Below the pieces are notes generated by a model, which saw only the letters and a program-made list of their open reading frames with translations, ran no database searches and had not been told where the DNA came from. Below are positions 36,455-44,580 of a DNA stretch of 64,000 nt, one piece after another. This DNA comes from Bradyrhizobium sp. Y36 (GTDB lineage: Bacteria > Pseudomonadota > Alphaproteobacteria > Rhizobiales > Xanthobacteraceae): the NCBI RefSeq assembly GCF_002531575.1, contig NZ_NWTI01000016.1, forward strand, positions 62,001-126,000, read 5' to 3'. Every line of letters begins with the position of its first letter. The first letter of the stretch is position 1. The position numbers were made by a program, and so were the translations under genes.

Positions 36455-36566
36455 TTGAGTCCCGTTCCAGTTTCGTCGTTTAGGCCCCCTGGCCGTACAG
36501 TGGTCATAACAGCGATCGACGGAATTGCTGTAACCACGACGCAACAGTTCGCGCCAAAGGCCCGCG

Positions 36567-36580
36567 CTTCATTAATGAAG
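36567..36580. promoter_or_regulatory. 14-bp perfect palindrome upstream of the porin gene
   Basis: CTTCATTAATGAAG lies 113 bp upstream of the porin ATG, in an AT-rich island. It could be an operator for the porin gene. Evidence is symmetry only. Confidence 0.3.
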
Positions 36581-36659
36581 ATTTATCAGCGCGCTCTGGA
36601 AACCCTTTGAAATAAGTGTTTTCTGTAGTTCCATGGTCGGTGACACGAGATAAATTGCA

Positions 36660-36684
36660 TGCGCGCGAAACAACGTCGCGCGCA
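36660..36684 (+). other. Hairpin in the leader of the first DUF3551 gene
   Basis: Perfect 9-bp arms TGCGCGCGA / TCGCGCGCA with a 7-base loop (AACAACG), ending 24 bp before the ATG. A stable structure next to the ribosome binding site could affect translation; no known riboswitch or thermometer class was recognised. Confidence 0.4.
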
Positions 36685-36708
36685 CATTCGCGTGATGGAG
36701 AATTGAAG

Positions 36709-37017
36709 ATGCGCAGACGAATTGTCCTCCCCATTGTCGCCACACTTTCGCTCGCATTCATCACATTTTCACTCGCGTCAATTGCAAGCACGCCAGCGCG
36801 CGCATTCGGCAAGAATCATCCCTTCTGCCTCACTGGTGATGAATGGCCGGGGCTGAGCAATTGCAGGTTCGACACTTACGCGCAGTGTCAGGCCAGCGCG
36901 TCTGGTCGCGCACTCAGCTGTATCGCCAATCCCTTTTTCGTAGGCCAGAGCGACGACCCCTACGCATATCAAAATCGTCCGCGCCCGCTGGCGCCGGGCT
37001 ACTACCTGCCGCGCTGA
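36709..37017 (+). CDS. DUF3551 small secreted protein
   Basis: A 102-residue secreted protein. The start is MRRRIVLPIV, with a GGAG-containing purine stretch upstream; a signal peptide runs to about TPARA. The mature part fits DUF3551: HPFCLTGDEWPGLSNCRFDT, then QCQASASGRALSCIANPFF, with four conserved cysteines likely forming two disulfides. These proteins are numerous in Bradyrhizobium and have no known function. The next gene is a second, shorter member starting 1 bp after this stop. Confidence 0.8.
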   Translation: MRRRIVLPIVATLSLAFITFSLASIASTPARAFGKNHPFCLTGDEWPGLSNCRFDTYAQCQASASGRALSCIANPFFVGQSDDPYAYQNRPRPLAPGYYLPR

Positions 37018-37018
37018 G

Positions 37019-37252
37019 ATGCGCAGCGCCCGCCTCGCATTCGTCGCGGCCGGCCTGCTCCTCGGGAGCGCGCCTGGATGGGCGCAGACCTATGATCCGA
37101 GCTATCCCGTCTGCATGCAGATCTATGGCCCCGTCCGCTATCTCGCCGTCGGACGTTCGGCGAGCTGCCTGGTTAACCCGTATTTTCCGCTGAAGAAGCC
37201 TGCGCACCGATCGAGACCGTCCCATCAAGGGCCGGCACATGCGGGACGCTGA
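37019..37252 (+). CDS. Second DUF3551-like protein, internally shortened
   Basis: A 77-residue secreted protein starting MRSARLAFVAAGLLLGSAPG with cleavage near GWA. TYDPSYPVCMQIYGPVRY is a typical DUF3551 N-terminal half, and GRSASCLVNPYF the typical C-terminal half, but the middle stretch with the second and third cysteines is missing. This looks like an in-frame deletion of about 15-20 residues compared with its neighbour, leaving only two cysteines. Translation is probably coupled to the preceding gene (TGAGATG). Confidence 0.65.
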   Translation: MRSARLAFVAAGLLLGSAPGWAQTYDPSYPVCMQIYGPVRYLAVGRSASCLVNPYFPLKKPAHRSRPSHQGPAHAGR

Positions 37253-37384
37253 TATGCACTCGCTTCTTCGCCGGCGCTGCGATGTTGACGCGGGCTGATC
37301 GCAGTTTAAGTACGACGGAGAAATATTGCAGGGGTGGCGACGTTCGCTGGGTTGGTTCCCGTTGACGCCACCAATGCAGGACTC

Positions 37385-38692
37385 ATGACGACTTCGCCTC
37401 AAGCGACCTCGCGCCGCGCAAGATCGACTTCAGCCTCCGCGCCCCCTCACCTCGCCATCGTCCTGCTCTCGCTTGCCATGGGCGGGTTTGCGATCGGAAC
37501 CACCGAATTCGCATCGATGAGCCTGCTGCCGTTCTTCGCCGCCGATCTCGGCATCGACGAGCCGACCGCGGGCCATGCGATCAGCGCCTACGCGCTCGGC
37601 GTGGTACTGGGCGCGCCGCTGATTGCCGTGCTTGGTGCGCGCTTCGCCCGGCGCACGCAGCTGCTCGCGCTGATGCTGGTGTTCGCGCTCGGCAATGCGC
37701 TCACCGCGCTCGCGCCCGGCTATGGCGCGATGATCGTGGCCCGCTTTCTCTCGGGACTGCCGCACGGCGCCTATTTCGGCATTGCTGCCCTGGTCGCAGC
37801 TTCCCTGGTTCCCCAGCATCGGCGCTCGCAGGCGGTGGGCCAGGTGATGCTCGGCCTGACCTCCGCCACCGTCATCGGCGTACCGCTCGCTAATCTGATC
37901 GGACAGGCGCTTGGCTGGCGCGCGAGCTTCGGCCTCGTCTCGGTGCTGGCGTTGCTCACGATCGGGCTCTGCGCCCTGTTTGCGCCACGTGACCAGGCCG
38001 GCAGGTCCGATCCGCTGCGCGAGCTCGGCGCCCTCAGGAGCGGCCGCGTCTGGATCACGCTGGCGATCGGCGCCATCGGCTTCGGCGGCATGTTCGCGGT
38101 CTACACCTATCTTGCGACGACCTTGATCGAGGTTACCAAGGTCAGCACCGCGGCCATCCCGTTCTTCCTGGCCGTGTTCGGCATCGGTGCCACCCTTGGC
38201 AATCTGTTCGTTCCGCGCTTTGCCGACCGCGCCTTGATGCCGACGGCGGGAATCATCCTGCTGTTTGCCGCGGTCGCGCTGCTGCTATTTCCGCTTGCCG
38301 CCGGCAATCCCTGGCTGCTTGCGGCCGACATCTTCGCCATCGGCGCCAGCGTCTCGCTCGGCGCCATCCTGCAGACGCGGCTGATGGACGTTGCGGGAGA
38401 GGCGCAGGCGCTCGCGGCCGCGCTCAATCATTCAGCCTTCAACACCGCCAATGCGCTCGGCCCGTTCCTCGGGGGCCTCGCGATCCGCGAGGGGCTGGGC
38501 TGGACCTCCACCGGTCCCGTCGGCGCCGCGCTGGCGCTGCTCGGATTCCTGATCTGGATCGTCGCCTGGCGCGACAGCCGGTCCGCCTCGATCGCGCTCG
38601 CTTGGCGCAGCGATACCGCATCGCTGGCGAACGCGCCGCCGCTGGCGCCGGACAATAGCCGCTCAGATCCTGCCAGAAATCCGGTGGGCTAG
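37385..38692 (+). CDS. MFS transporter, AraJ/Cmx (DHA1 drug-efflux-like) type
   Basis: A 435-residue, 12-helix inner-membrane transporter. After a basic Ser/Thr-rich N-terminus, helix 1 reads LLSLAMGGFAIGTTEFASMS, the signature of the DHA1 AraJ/YdhP subgroup; the loop after helix 2 has GARFARRTQLL, and GLPHGAYFG is in helix 4. Close relatives export sugars, arabinose analogues or chloramphenicol, so the substrate is open. I use the ATG at 37385; a GTG at 37334 is a longer alternative. Confidence 0.87.
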   Translation: MTTSPQATSRRARSTSASAPPHLAIVLLSLAMGGFAIGTTEFASMSLLPFFAADLGIDEPTAGHAISAYALGVVLGAPLIAVLGARFARRTQLLALMLVFALGNALTALAPGYGAMIVARFLSGLPHGAYFGIAALVAASLVPQHRRSQAVGQVMLGLTSATVIGVPLANLIGQALGWRASFGLVSVLALLTIGLCALFAPRDQAGRSDPLRELGALRSGRVWITLAIGAIGFGGMFAVYTYLATTLIEVTKVSTAAIPFFLAVFGIGATLGNLFVPRFADRALMPTAGIILLFAAVALLLFPLAAGNPWLLAADIFAIGASVSLGAILQTRLMDVAGEAQALAAALNHSAFNTANALGPFLGGLAIREGLGWTSTGPVGAALALLGFLIWIVAWRDSRSASIALAWRSDTASLANAPPLAPDNSRSDPARNPVG

Positions 38693-38714
38693 AGCCTGAA
38701 GCAGACGCGTCCGC

Positions 38715-39353
38715 TCAGCTTTGCCAAGGCGTGTTGCGGATGCGCGTGCACGCGTTCGGCTTGCGGAAGCTGGGATCGTGATCCTCGATGTAGTCGAAAT
38801 TGACCGTCCCGAATGTGGTCTGCGGCTTCTTCAGGGCTGAACACGTCTGAACCTTGAGGAAGTCGTTCTTGAAGTCTCCGCGCGGAAACGCTGATATCAC
38901 CTGGTCACGCTGCTCCGGCGTGTAATCGTCATATCCAATGCCGACGACGTCCACCAGAACGCCTGCGTTGGTGAGAGCGATCTCCGGCCTCATATATTGC
39001 GGAATGCCCGGCGTGGTGTGCAGCGCGACGGCTTCCCAGACCAGATCGGCTTGCGGCTCGGCGATACCGCGCGCCCGGAGAAACTCACGCGCAGCGTCGG
39101 CTCCGTCGACCTCAAATCGCTTTGTCTGCGTGTGGTAGTGATCGACAAGGCCGAGGTCGTGAAACAGCGCCGCAACATAGAGCAGTTCCGAATCGAACTT
39201 CAGCTTCTGACGCAGCCCCTTCATCGCGCCGAACACGTAGACGCGAACCGAATGGTTGAACAGCATGTCGTCTTCGTAGCTGCGCACCAGCTCGGCGGCC
39301 TCGCCAGCCAGCTGGCTGTCGGGAATTCTGACGCCGGAGATCACGCTCGTCAT
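38715..39353 (-). CDS. HD-domain protein, cyanamide hydratase-like
   Basis: A 212-residue metal-dependent HD protein. First-helix His34 lies in LFNHSVRVYVFGA and the HD pair is His65-Asp66 (LYVAALFHDLGLV); later ligands are in VWEAVALHTTPGI. The RFEVDGADAAREFL and VDVVGIGYDD segments resemble the cyanamide hydratase-like HD subfamily, whose fungal members hydrate cyanamide to urea; substrates of bacterial members are mostly unknown. It lies 43 bp after the AhpD-like gene on the same strand. Confidence 0.8.
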   Translation of the reverse strand: MTSVISGVRIPDSQLAGEAAELVRSYEDDMLFNHSVRVYVFGAMKGLRQKLKFDSELLYVAALFHDLGLVDHYHTQTKRFEVDGADAAREFLRARGIAEPQADLVWEAVALHTTPGIPQYMRPEIALTNAGVLVDVVGIGYDDYTPEQRDQVISAFPRGDFKNDFLKVQTCSALKKPQTTFGTVNFDYIEDHDPSFRKPNACTRIRNTPWQS

Positions 39354-39396
39354 CTTCAAGCTCCTGGTCTGCGTTCGGTTGATGCCGCGTGAGCCA

Positions 39397-39858
39397 TCAG
39401 GCGGCCTTCTCGAGCGCCGCGTGAGGCGTATTTCGGAAGCTGATCGACATGCGATTGTACGCATTCATCAGACTGATTGCGATCGTGAGATCGACGAGTT
39501 CGCGCTCGCTGAAGACGTTGCGGGCGGCTTGATAGGCTTCATCCGGAACGTTGGTCTCGGCAACACGGGTGACCGTCTCGGCCCATGCAAGGGCTGCGCG
39601 CTCGCGTTCGTCGAAGAGATTGCCGGCCTCGGCCCATGCCTGCAGCAGCGCGAGCTTTTCGACCTTCACGCCGCTCTTCAACAGATCGCGCGTATGCATG
39701 TCGAGGCAATAGGCACAGTTGTTGATCTGCGAAATGCGCAGGTAAACGAGCGCGACCAGCGTTCCGGGCAAGCCACTCTGCGTAACATAGCCGTAGACTC
39801 CGCCGAGCGCCTTCGCGCCGGCCGGTGCGATGTGGTTGTAGTTGAGACGTTCACTCAT
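39397..39858 (-). CDS. AhpD/carboxymuconolactone decarboxylase-family protein
   Basis: A 153-residue all-helical protein. The redox motif NNCAYCLDMH gives Cys48, Cys51 and His55, the AhpD-type thiol pair and proton relay, so a peroxidase or oxidoreductase role is likelier than decarboxylation. The C-terminal part (ISLMNAYNRMSISFRNTP) is typical of the 'carboxymuconolactone decarboxylase family' with an AhpD-like core. GGAG precedes the ATG. Probably one operon with the HD protein; divergent from a MocR regulator that could control both. Confidence 0.88.
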   Translation of the reverse strand: MSERLNYNHIAPAGAKALGGVYGYVTQSGLPGTLVALVYLRISQINNCAYCLDMHTRDLLKSGVKVEKLALLQAWAEAGNLFDERERAALAWAETVTRVAETNVPDEAYQAARNVFSERELVDLTIAISLMNAYNRMSISFRNTPHAALEKAA

Positions 39859-39974
39859 CTGATGACTCCCTGATGATCGGAGGAGGTCAAAGCTCCCTCC
39901 TCATTTCCTCAGATGCCCCTCGCCTGGTTCACAAAAAAGCACCAAGAACGCACAAAATTTCTGTACCATGGGGC

Positions 39975-41384
39975 ATGACGAAACCGCTGCGCCTGGAGCT
40001 CGATCGGTCCGCGAAGATGCCCCTCGCGGAGCAGATCCATAGAGGGATCAGGGCCGCCATCGAGAGCGGTGTGCTCGCCCCGGGCGCACGCCTGCCCTCG
40101 TGGCAGGATCTGGCGGCTCAGCTCGGCGTCGCGCGCGGCACCGTGCGCTCAGCCTATGAGAAGCTCTCATCCGACCAAATGATCGTGGCAGCCCGTGCGA
40201 CCGGCACGCATGTCGCCGACCGCCGGTCCTCCCCAGTGCGGCCTGACAAGGCCCCCGACCCCGGCTCGTTCATGGAGATGTACCAGGAGCTCACGACTGG
40301 ACCGGCGATCTTCCAGATGGGCGTGCCGTCGCAGGAAACTTTTCCTGCGAAGTTGCTGGCGCGAATGCGGGTAAGGGCGGTTCGCGCCGAAACGAGCGCA
40401 CCCGCGATCTACCCGGATCCGCGCGGCGAGCTGGACTTGCGACGTGAGATCGCGGCCTACCTTGCGCTGGCCCGGGGAATAGAATGCGCGCCGTCCCAAA
40501 TCATCGTCACCAGCGGTTTCGCCGGCGGCCTCGGCCTCGCGCTCCGTGTCCTCTGCCTCGGGCCAAAGAAGAAAGCCTGGATGGAGGACCCCGGCTTTCC
40601 TTTCACCCGGCACGGTCTCGAACTCGCGGGATTATCCATCGTACCGATCGCGGTCGATGCCGACGGCATCGACGTCGATTTCGGCATGAAACATGCGCCA
40701 GACGCCGCGCTGGTTGTCGTGACGCCGGGGCAACAGGCGCCGCTCGGATCCACGCTGTCACTGGCACGCCGCTCACGACTGCTCGAATGGGCGACCCAGA
40801 ACAAGGCATGGGTGATCGAGGACGACTATCTCAGCGAACTGCAGCTCAAGGGCCGCGCCACGCCGGCGCTCGCCTCGCTCGACCGCGTCGGTCGCGTCAT
40901 CCACATCGGCTCCTTCAGCAAGACCATAAGCCCGGCCTTGCGGCTCGGCTTTGTCGTTGCGCCGGCGGCTCTTGCTTCGCGATTTGCAGAGACTGCGGCT
41001 TGCCTCGCGCCCGCACCGGGGCCCGCGGTGCAGCTAGCCACGGCCGACTTCATGCGCGACGGCCACTATCTTCGGCATCTGCGGCGCACGAAACGCGCCT
41101 ACACCGCGCAAGGCGATGCGTTGCTGAAACAGCTCCGCACGCGCCCTGCGAAGGTTGCGATTGCCGGTCTGGCCGCGGTGCTGCGATTGCCGGACGGAGC
41201 ACCCGATCTCGCTATCGCCCGGGACGCAGCGTCGTTCGGACTGGCACCGACGCCGCTATCGCTCTGGTACGCTCCGAGCGCTTCGGCGTGCTCAGGACTG
41301 TTGCTGGGCATCGCGACGTCTCCGCTCAAGAAGATCGAGGCGTCCTGCGAGCGGCTCCTTGGGATCATCGACCGCTTGACGTGA
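39975..41384 (+). CDS. MocR-type regulator (GntR HTH fused to aminotransferase domain)
   Basis: A 469-residue fusion. Residues 1-80 are a GntR winged helix (PLAEQIHRGIRAAIESGVLA, LGVARGTVRSAYEKLSSDQM); residues about 110-469 are a fold-type I aminotransferase with the PLP lysine at K316 (GSFSKTISPALRLGFV) and IEDDYLSELQ. PdxR is a MocR relative that senses PLP, but this protein is divergent from AhpD/HD genes rather than vitamin B6 genes. I infer it regulates the divergent pair. The start at 39975 is the first that sits directly before the HTH. Confidence 0.9.
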   Translation: MTKPLRLELDRSAKMPLAEQIHRGIRAAIESGVLAPGARLPSWQDLAAQLGVARGTVRSAYEKLSSDQMIVAARATGTHVADRRSSPVRPDKAPDPGSFMEMYQELTTGPAIFQMGVPSQETFPAKLLARMRVRAVRAETSAPAIYPDPRGELDLRREIAAYLALARGIECAPSQIIVTSGFAGGLGLALRVLCLGPKKKAWMEDPGFPFTRHGLELAGLSIVPIAVDADGIDVDFGMKHAPDAALVVVTPGQQAPLGSTLSLARRSRLLEWATQNKAWVIEDDYLSELQLKGRATPALASLDRVGRVIHIGSFSKTISPALRLGFVVAPAALASRFAETAACLAPAPGPAVQLATADFMRDGHYLRHLRRTKRAYTAQGDALLKQLRTRPAKVAIAGLAAVLRLPDGAPDLAIARDAASFGLAPTPLSLWYAPSASACSGLLLGIATSPLKKIEASCERLLGIIDRLT

Positions 41385-41406
41385 TCCGTACCCGGCCTCG
41401 GCCGCC

Positions 41407-42156
41407 TCAATTGGCCAACGTTACGATCAAAGGTCCGTTACGCGTGGCGATCACGGTGTGCTCGTACTGCACGGTCGGCGCCTCGGGGCTACTGTAGAGC
41501 GTCCACGCATCGTCGCCATTCTCCGCCCACTCGGCGCCCATGGAGAGGAACGGCTCGACGGTGAAGACCAGGCCGTCGGTCATGATGCGGCGCTCGGAGC
41601 GATCGGGCCATGTTGCAATTTCCGTCGGCTCCTCATGGAGCGACAGTCCGACGCCGTGACTGGCGAGATTCCTGACCAGGCTGTAGCCGTTCTTCCGCGC
41701 GAAGGTCCCGATCGCCTGGCCGATCCCGGCAATCGGCTTGCCGGCGCCGACCTGCTTCAGGCCGGTCCACATCGCCCTCCGCCCGTCACGGCAGAGACGT
41801 TCGACGGCGCGGGCAACGGGCGGAACGGCAAACGAGGCGCCGGTATCGGCGAAGAAGCCGTTCTTCTCGGCCGACACGTCGATGTTGACGAGGTCGCCGC
41901 GCGCGATCCGCCGCTCGCCGGGGATGCCGTGAGCGATCTCCTCGTTCACGCTGATGCAGGTCGCGCCGGGAAAATCGTAGGCCAGCTCCGGGGCCGAACG
42001 CGCCCCGGCGGCCTCCAGGAGCTTTCGCCCGATCTGGTCGAGCTCGGAGGTGGTCATGCCCGGCTCGAGCGCCTTCCCCATCGCCTCCAGCGCATGGGCG
42101 ACGATGCGCCCGATCTCTTTCAGGCGCGTCAGGTCGTTGTCGTCGGAAATCGTCAT
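41407..42156 (-). CDS. map: Methionine aminopeptidase, type I
   Basis: A 249-residue enzyme removing N-terminal methionine. All metal ligands are visible: Asp in NIDVSAEKNG, Asp in FFADTGASF, His in SHGVGLSLHEEP, Glu in FTVEPFLS and Glu in QYEHTVI. The start MTISDDNDLTRLKEIGRI is normal; the frame extends upstream without a good start. It is distant from any ribosomal operon, so it may be a second MetAP copy. It converges with the MocR gene, 22 bp apart. Confidence 0.93.
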   Translation of the reverse strand: MTISDDNDLTRLKEIGRIVAHALEAMGKALEPGMTTSELDQIGRKLLEAAGARSAPELAYDFPGATCISVNEEIAHGIPGERRIARGDLVNIDVSAEKNGFFADTGASFAVPPVARAVERLCRDGRRAMWTGLKQVGAGKPIAGIGQAIGTFARKNGYSLVRNLASHGVGLSLHEEPTEIATWPDRSERRIMTDGLVFTVEPFLSMGAEWAENGDDAWTLYSSPEAPTVQYEHTVIATRNGPLIVTLAN

Positions 42157-42355
42157 ATCGGGGCTCTCTACGAAAGCCGGGGCATAGCGCCTGCGAGGAC
42201 GGCTTGCAAATCGGAACGCGCCGGAGAATCCTGCCGCAGTCGCAGGGCCGTCCCGGCGAAATAAACGTGGACCGTCATGCCACCCCAAGTTGTGATCGCG
42301 GCGATCGTCGTATAGCGTCGGTCACGGTTGCTCACCTCACCTAGTCGATCGCTTC

Positions 42356-43663
42356 ATGCGCTTGCGAATATTGCTTCTCCTGGCCCTCCTCTTGCTTCCC
42401 GACGCATTGCGGGCCGAAGAAACTCCGGCCGCGAAAGCCGGATTTGCCTCCCGCCTGACGATCTATCTGGCCAAAGGCGCGCCCGATGCGTGCGGGCCGG
42501 GCTGCGACCGCTGGATCGCGATCGAGGGCGAGATCGATCAGGGCGCCGCCCTGCGCATTCGCCGCTTCCTGGCCGGCGTCAAGGATCTGCAGCGCCCGAT
42601 CTACCTTCATTCGCCCGGCGGGAACGTGGAGCAATCCTACGACATCGGGCGGTTGCTCCGCAGCCGCAAGGCCATCGCCCGGGTTGGCCGGACGATCGTG
42701 ACCGCGTGCGCGGCAGGCACGCAGGTCGATGCCGCGTGCCTGAAGATCAAGAACGCGACCGGCGAAGTCGAGGCCGAGCTCACCACCTATCATGCGATGT
42801 GCAACTCGGCCTGCGGCTACCTGTTTCTCGGCGCGACCTCGCGCGAGGTCGCCCCAGATGCCGCGCTGGCGGTGCATAATTCCAGGCTGATCCTCAAGTT
42901 TAGCGGCAATCCGCCGCCGGAGGTGGTCGCCGAAGCACGGCGGCGCCGGATCGCCGGGGCCGACCGCGACCGCGCCGCGTTCATTGCGGCGATGGGCATC
43001 AGCCGCGAGCTCGACGCGCTGATCCGCACCGTGAAATTCGAAAACCTGCACGTGCTGACGCGGCCCGAGCTCTACCGCTTCGGCATCGACACGCGGCCGC
43101 TGGCCGAGACGATGTGGCGGCTTGAGAAGGGTACACGTCCCTTCATCAGCAAGGTCGCCACGGTGAGGAAGGAGAGCGACTCATCGTTCCGGACCATGGA
43201 GTGGCGCCTCTATTGCGAAAACAAGAAGCGCGTGCCGCTGATGTTCGCGGGCGAGATCGACGCAGCCGCTCCCGGCAGGAGATCGATCCTGATGGCGGCC
43301 AGCGCCGACCTCAGCAAGGAAGCCGGCGGACCTCCGGTGCGGTTCGGAAAGTACGAGGTCTGGAACGGCGCCGTCGATCCCGACATGGTCAAGGCGGTGC
43401 TGGCATCGCATTCCCTGCAGGTGCGGGAGACCACACCCGAACCGGAGGGAAAGGCTGACGTCACAAGCTTCAACATCGACGCGACCGGTTTGGCCTCGGT
43501 GTGGACGCAGCTCGGGACCTCGTGCACCTCAGCCGCGACAGGCCCGGCAAAATCCTGGCCGGCGAATTCCCTGCAGCCGACGCCCTGGACGGACAGTCCT
43601 TGGACGGCAAGTGGTGCGCTGCCGAACGTCAGGGCAGCGCCTGCGTCCACGCCCGCGCCGTAG
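42356..43663 (+). CDS. Secreted ClpP-like serine hydrolase
   Basis: A 435-residue protein with a signal peptide (MRLRILLLLALLLLPDALRA). Residues 30-200 have a ClpP/crotonase-like fold: IAIEGEIDQGAALRIRRFL, RPIYLHSPGGNVEQSYDIG, then MCNSACGYLFLGAT with candidate nucleophile Ser151, and ALAVHNSR with candidate His174. It is therefore a predicted periplasmic ClpP-type hydrolase of the COG3904-like group. Residues about 250-435 are of unknown fold, and the last 50 are low-complexity Ala/Pro/Ser. Substrate unknown. Confidence 0.78.
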   Translation: MRLRILLLLALLLLPDALRAEETPAAKAGFASRLTIYLAKGAPDACGPGCDRWIAIEGEIDQGAALRIRRFLAGVKDLQRPIYLHSPGGNVEQSYDIGRLLRSRKAIARVGRTIVTACAAGTQVDAACLKIKNATGEVEAELTTYHAMCNSACGYLFLGATSREVAPDAALAVHNSRLILKFSGNPPPEVVAEARRRRIAGADRDRAAFIAAMGISRELDALIRTVKFENLHVLTRPELYRFGIDTRPLAETMWRLEKGTRPFISKVATVRKESDSSFRTMEWRLYCENKKRVPLMFAGEIDAAAPGRRSILMAASADLSKEAGGPPVRFGKYEVWNGAVDPDMVKAVLASHSLQVRETTPEPEGKADVTSFNIDATGLASVWTQLGTSCTSAATGPAKSWPANSLQPTPWTDSPWTASGALPNVRAAPASTPAP

Positions 43664-43693
43664 CGTGCGGCGAGCTGACGCCCGCCCCCTCCG

Positions 43694-44473
43694 TCAGTCC
43701 CCGACCGGCGTGTAGATCACCAGCTTCAGCGCGGGATCGTCGTTGGCCTGGAAGCTGGTGTGCTCGAAATGCAGAACCCCCTTGGTGGGATGGGTCATGG
43801 TCTTGCGGCCCGACAATGTGCCGTGCACCTCGTGCGCGCCCCACCATTTGACGAATTCGGGACTGCCTTCGCGCAAGCGGGTCAGCAATTCCGCGAAGGC
43901 GGGATCGCCGGCCCAGACGTCATGGGTGGCGCGAAACATCGCGACCATGCGCTTGGCGACGTCAGCCCAGCCGGCCCCGTAGGATTTTCGCGTGCGCTTG
44001 TTGGTCATCATCAGGAGCAGTGTGTTGCGGTCCTCCTCCGGCAGCCGGCCAAATGCGAAGACCTCCTCGGCCGCCGCGTTCCAGGCCAGCACGTCCCAAC
44101 GCCGCCCGGTGATGTAGGCCGGATGCGGAAGGCTCTCGACCAGCCGCAGGATCGGCGGCGGCACGATCTCGCGCGTGAACGCGCCCCTCGCCCCATCGCG
44201 CGCGAGGGCCTTCAGATGCGCATGCTCGGTCTTGCTGAGCCGCAGCGCACGGGCCAGCGCATCGACGGTGGTGACCGAGGGGCTGACGGTGCGGCCCTGC
44301 TCGAGGCGGATGTACCAGTCGACGCCGATGCCGGCGAGCTGGGCGACCTCCTCGCGGCGCAGCCCCGCGGTGCGGCGCCGGCTCCCCGCAGGCAACCCGA
44401 CCGTCTTCGGCGCCAGTTTTTCACGGCGAGACCTCAGGAAGTCGCCGAATTCGACGCGGCGCGGATCGGCCAT
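43694..44473 (-). CDS. XRE-family regulator with MmyB-like C-terminal domain
   Basis: A 259-residue regulator. The N-terminal helix-turn-helix is at about residues 8-80 (FGDFLRSRREKLAPKTVG, RREEVAQLAGIGVDWYIRLE), and the remainder is the MmyB-like ligand-binding domain (VPPPILRLVESLPHPAYITG, WDVLAWNAAAEEVFA, and the final strand GVLHFEHTSFQANDDP). Members often control a divergent oxidoreductase. Here a quinone-oxidoreductase-like gene starts 107 bp away in the opposite direction. Confidence 0.92.
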   Translation of the reverse strand: MADPRRVEFGDFLRSRREKLAPKTVGLPAGSRRRTAGLRREEVAQLAGIGVDWYIRLEQGRTVSPSVTTVDALARALRLSKTEHAHLKALARDGARGAFTREIVPPPILRLVESLPHPAYITGRRWDVLAWNAAAEEVFAFGRLPEEDRNTLLLMMTNKRTRKSYGAGWADVAKRMVAMFRATHDVWAGDPAFAELLTRLREGSPEFVKWWGAHEVHGTLSGRKTMTHPTKGVLHFEHTSFQANDDPALKLVIYTPVGD

Positions 44474-44580
44474 GGTGTCGCTCCCGCATGGAGGGCTCGG
44501 GGAATACTAGGATAATACCAGGCCTTCCTGCTTCCTCCAAGACCGCTCATACCGGCTTCACCCGACCTTGAGGTGAACAC

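Noticed and set aside
44490..44530. Near-repeat ATACTAGG / ATACCAGG between the XRE regulator and the oxidoreductase
   Set aside because: Only a half-matching 8-bp direct repeat; too weak to call an operator.
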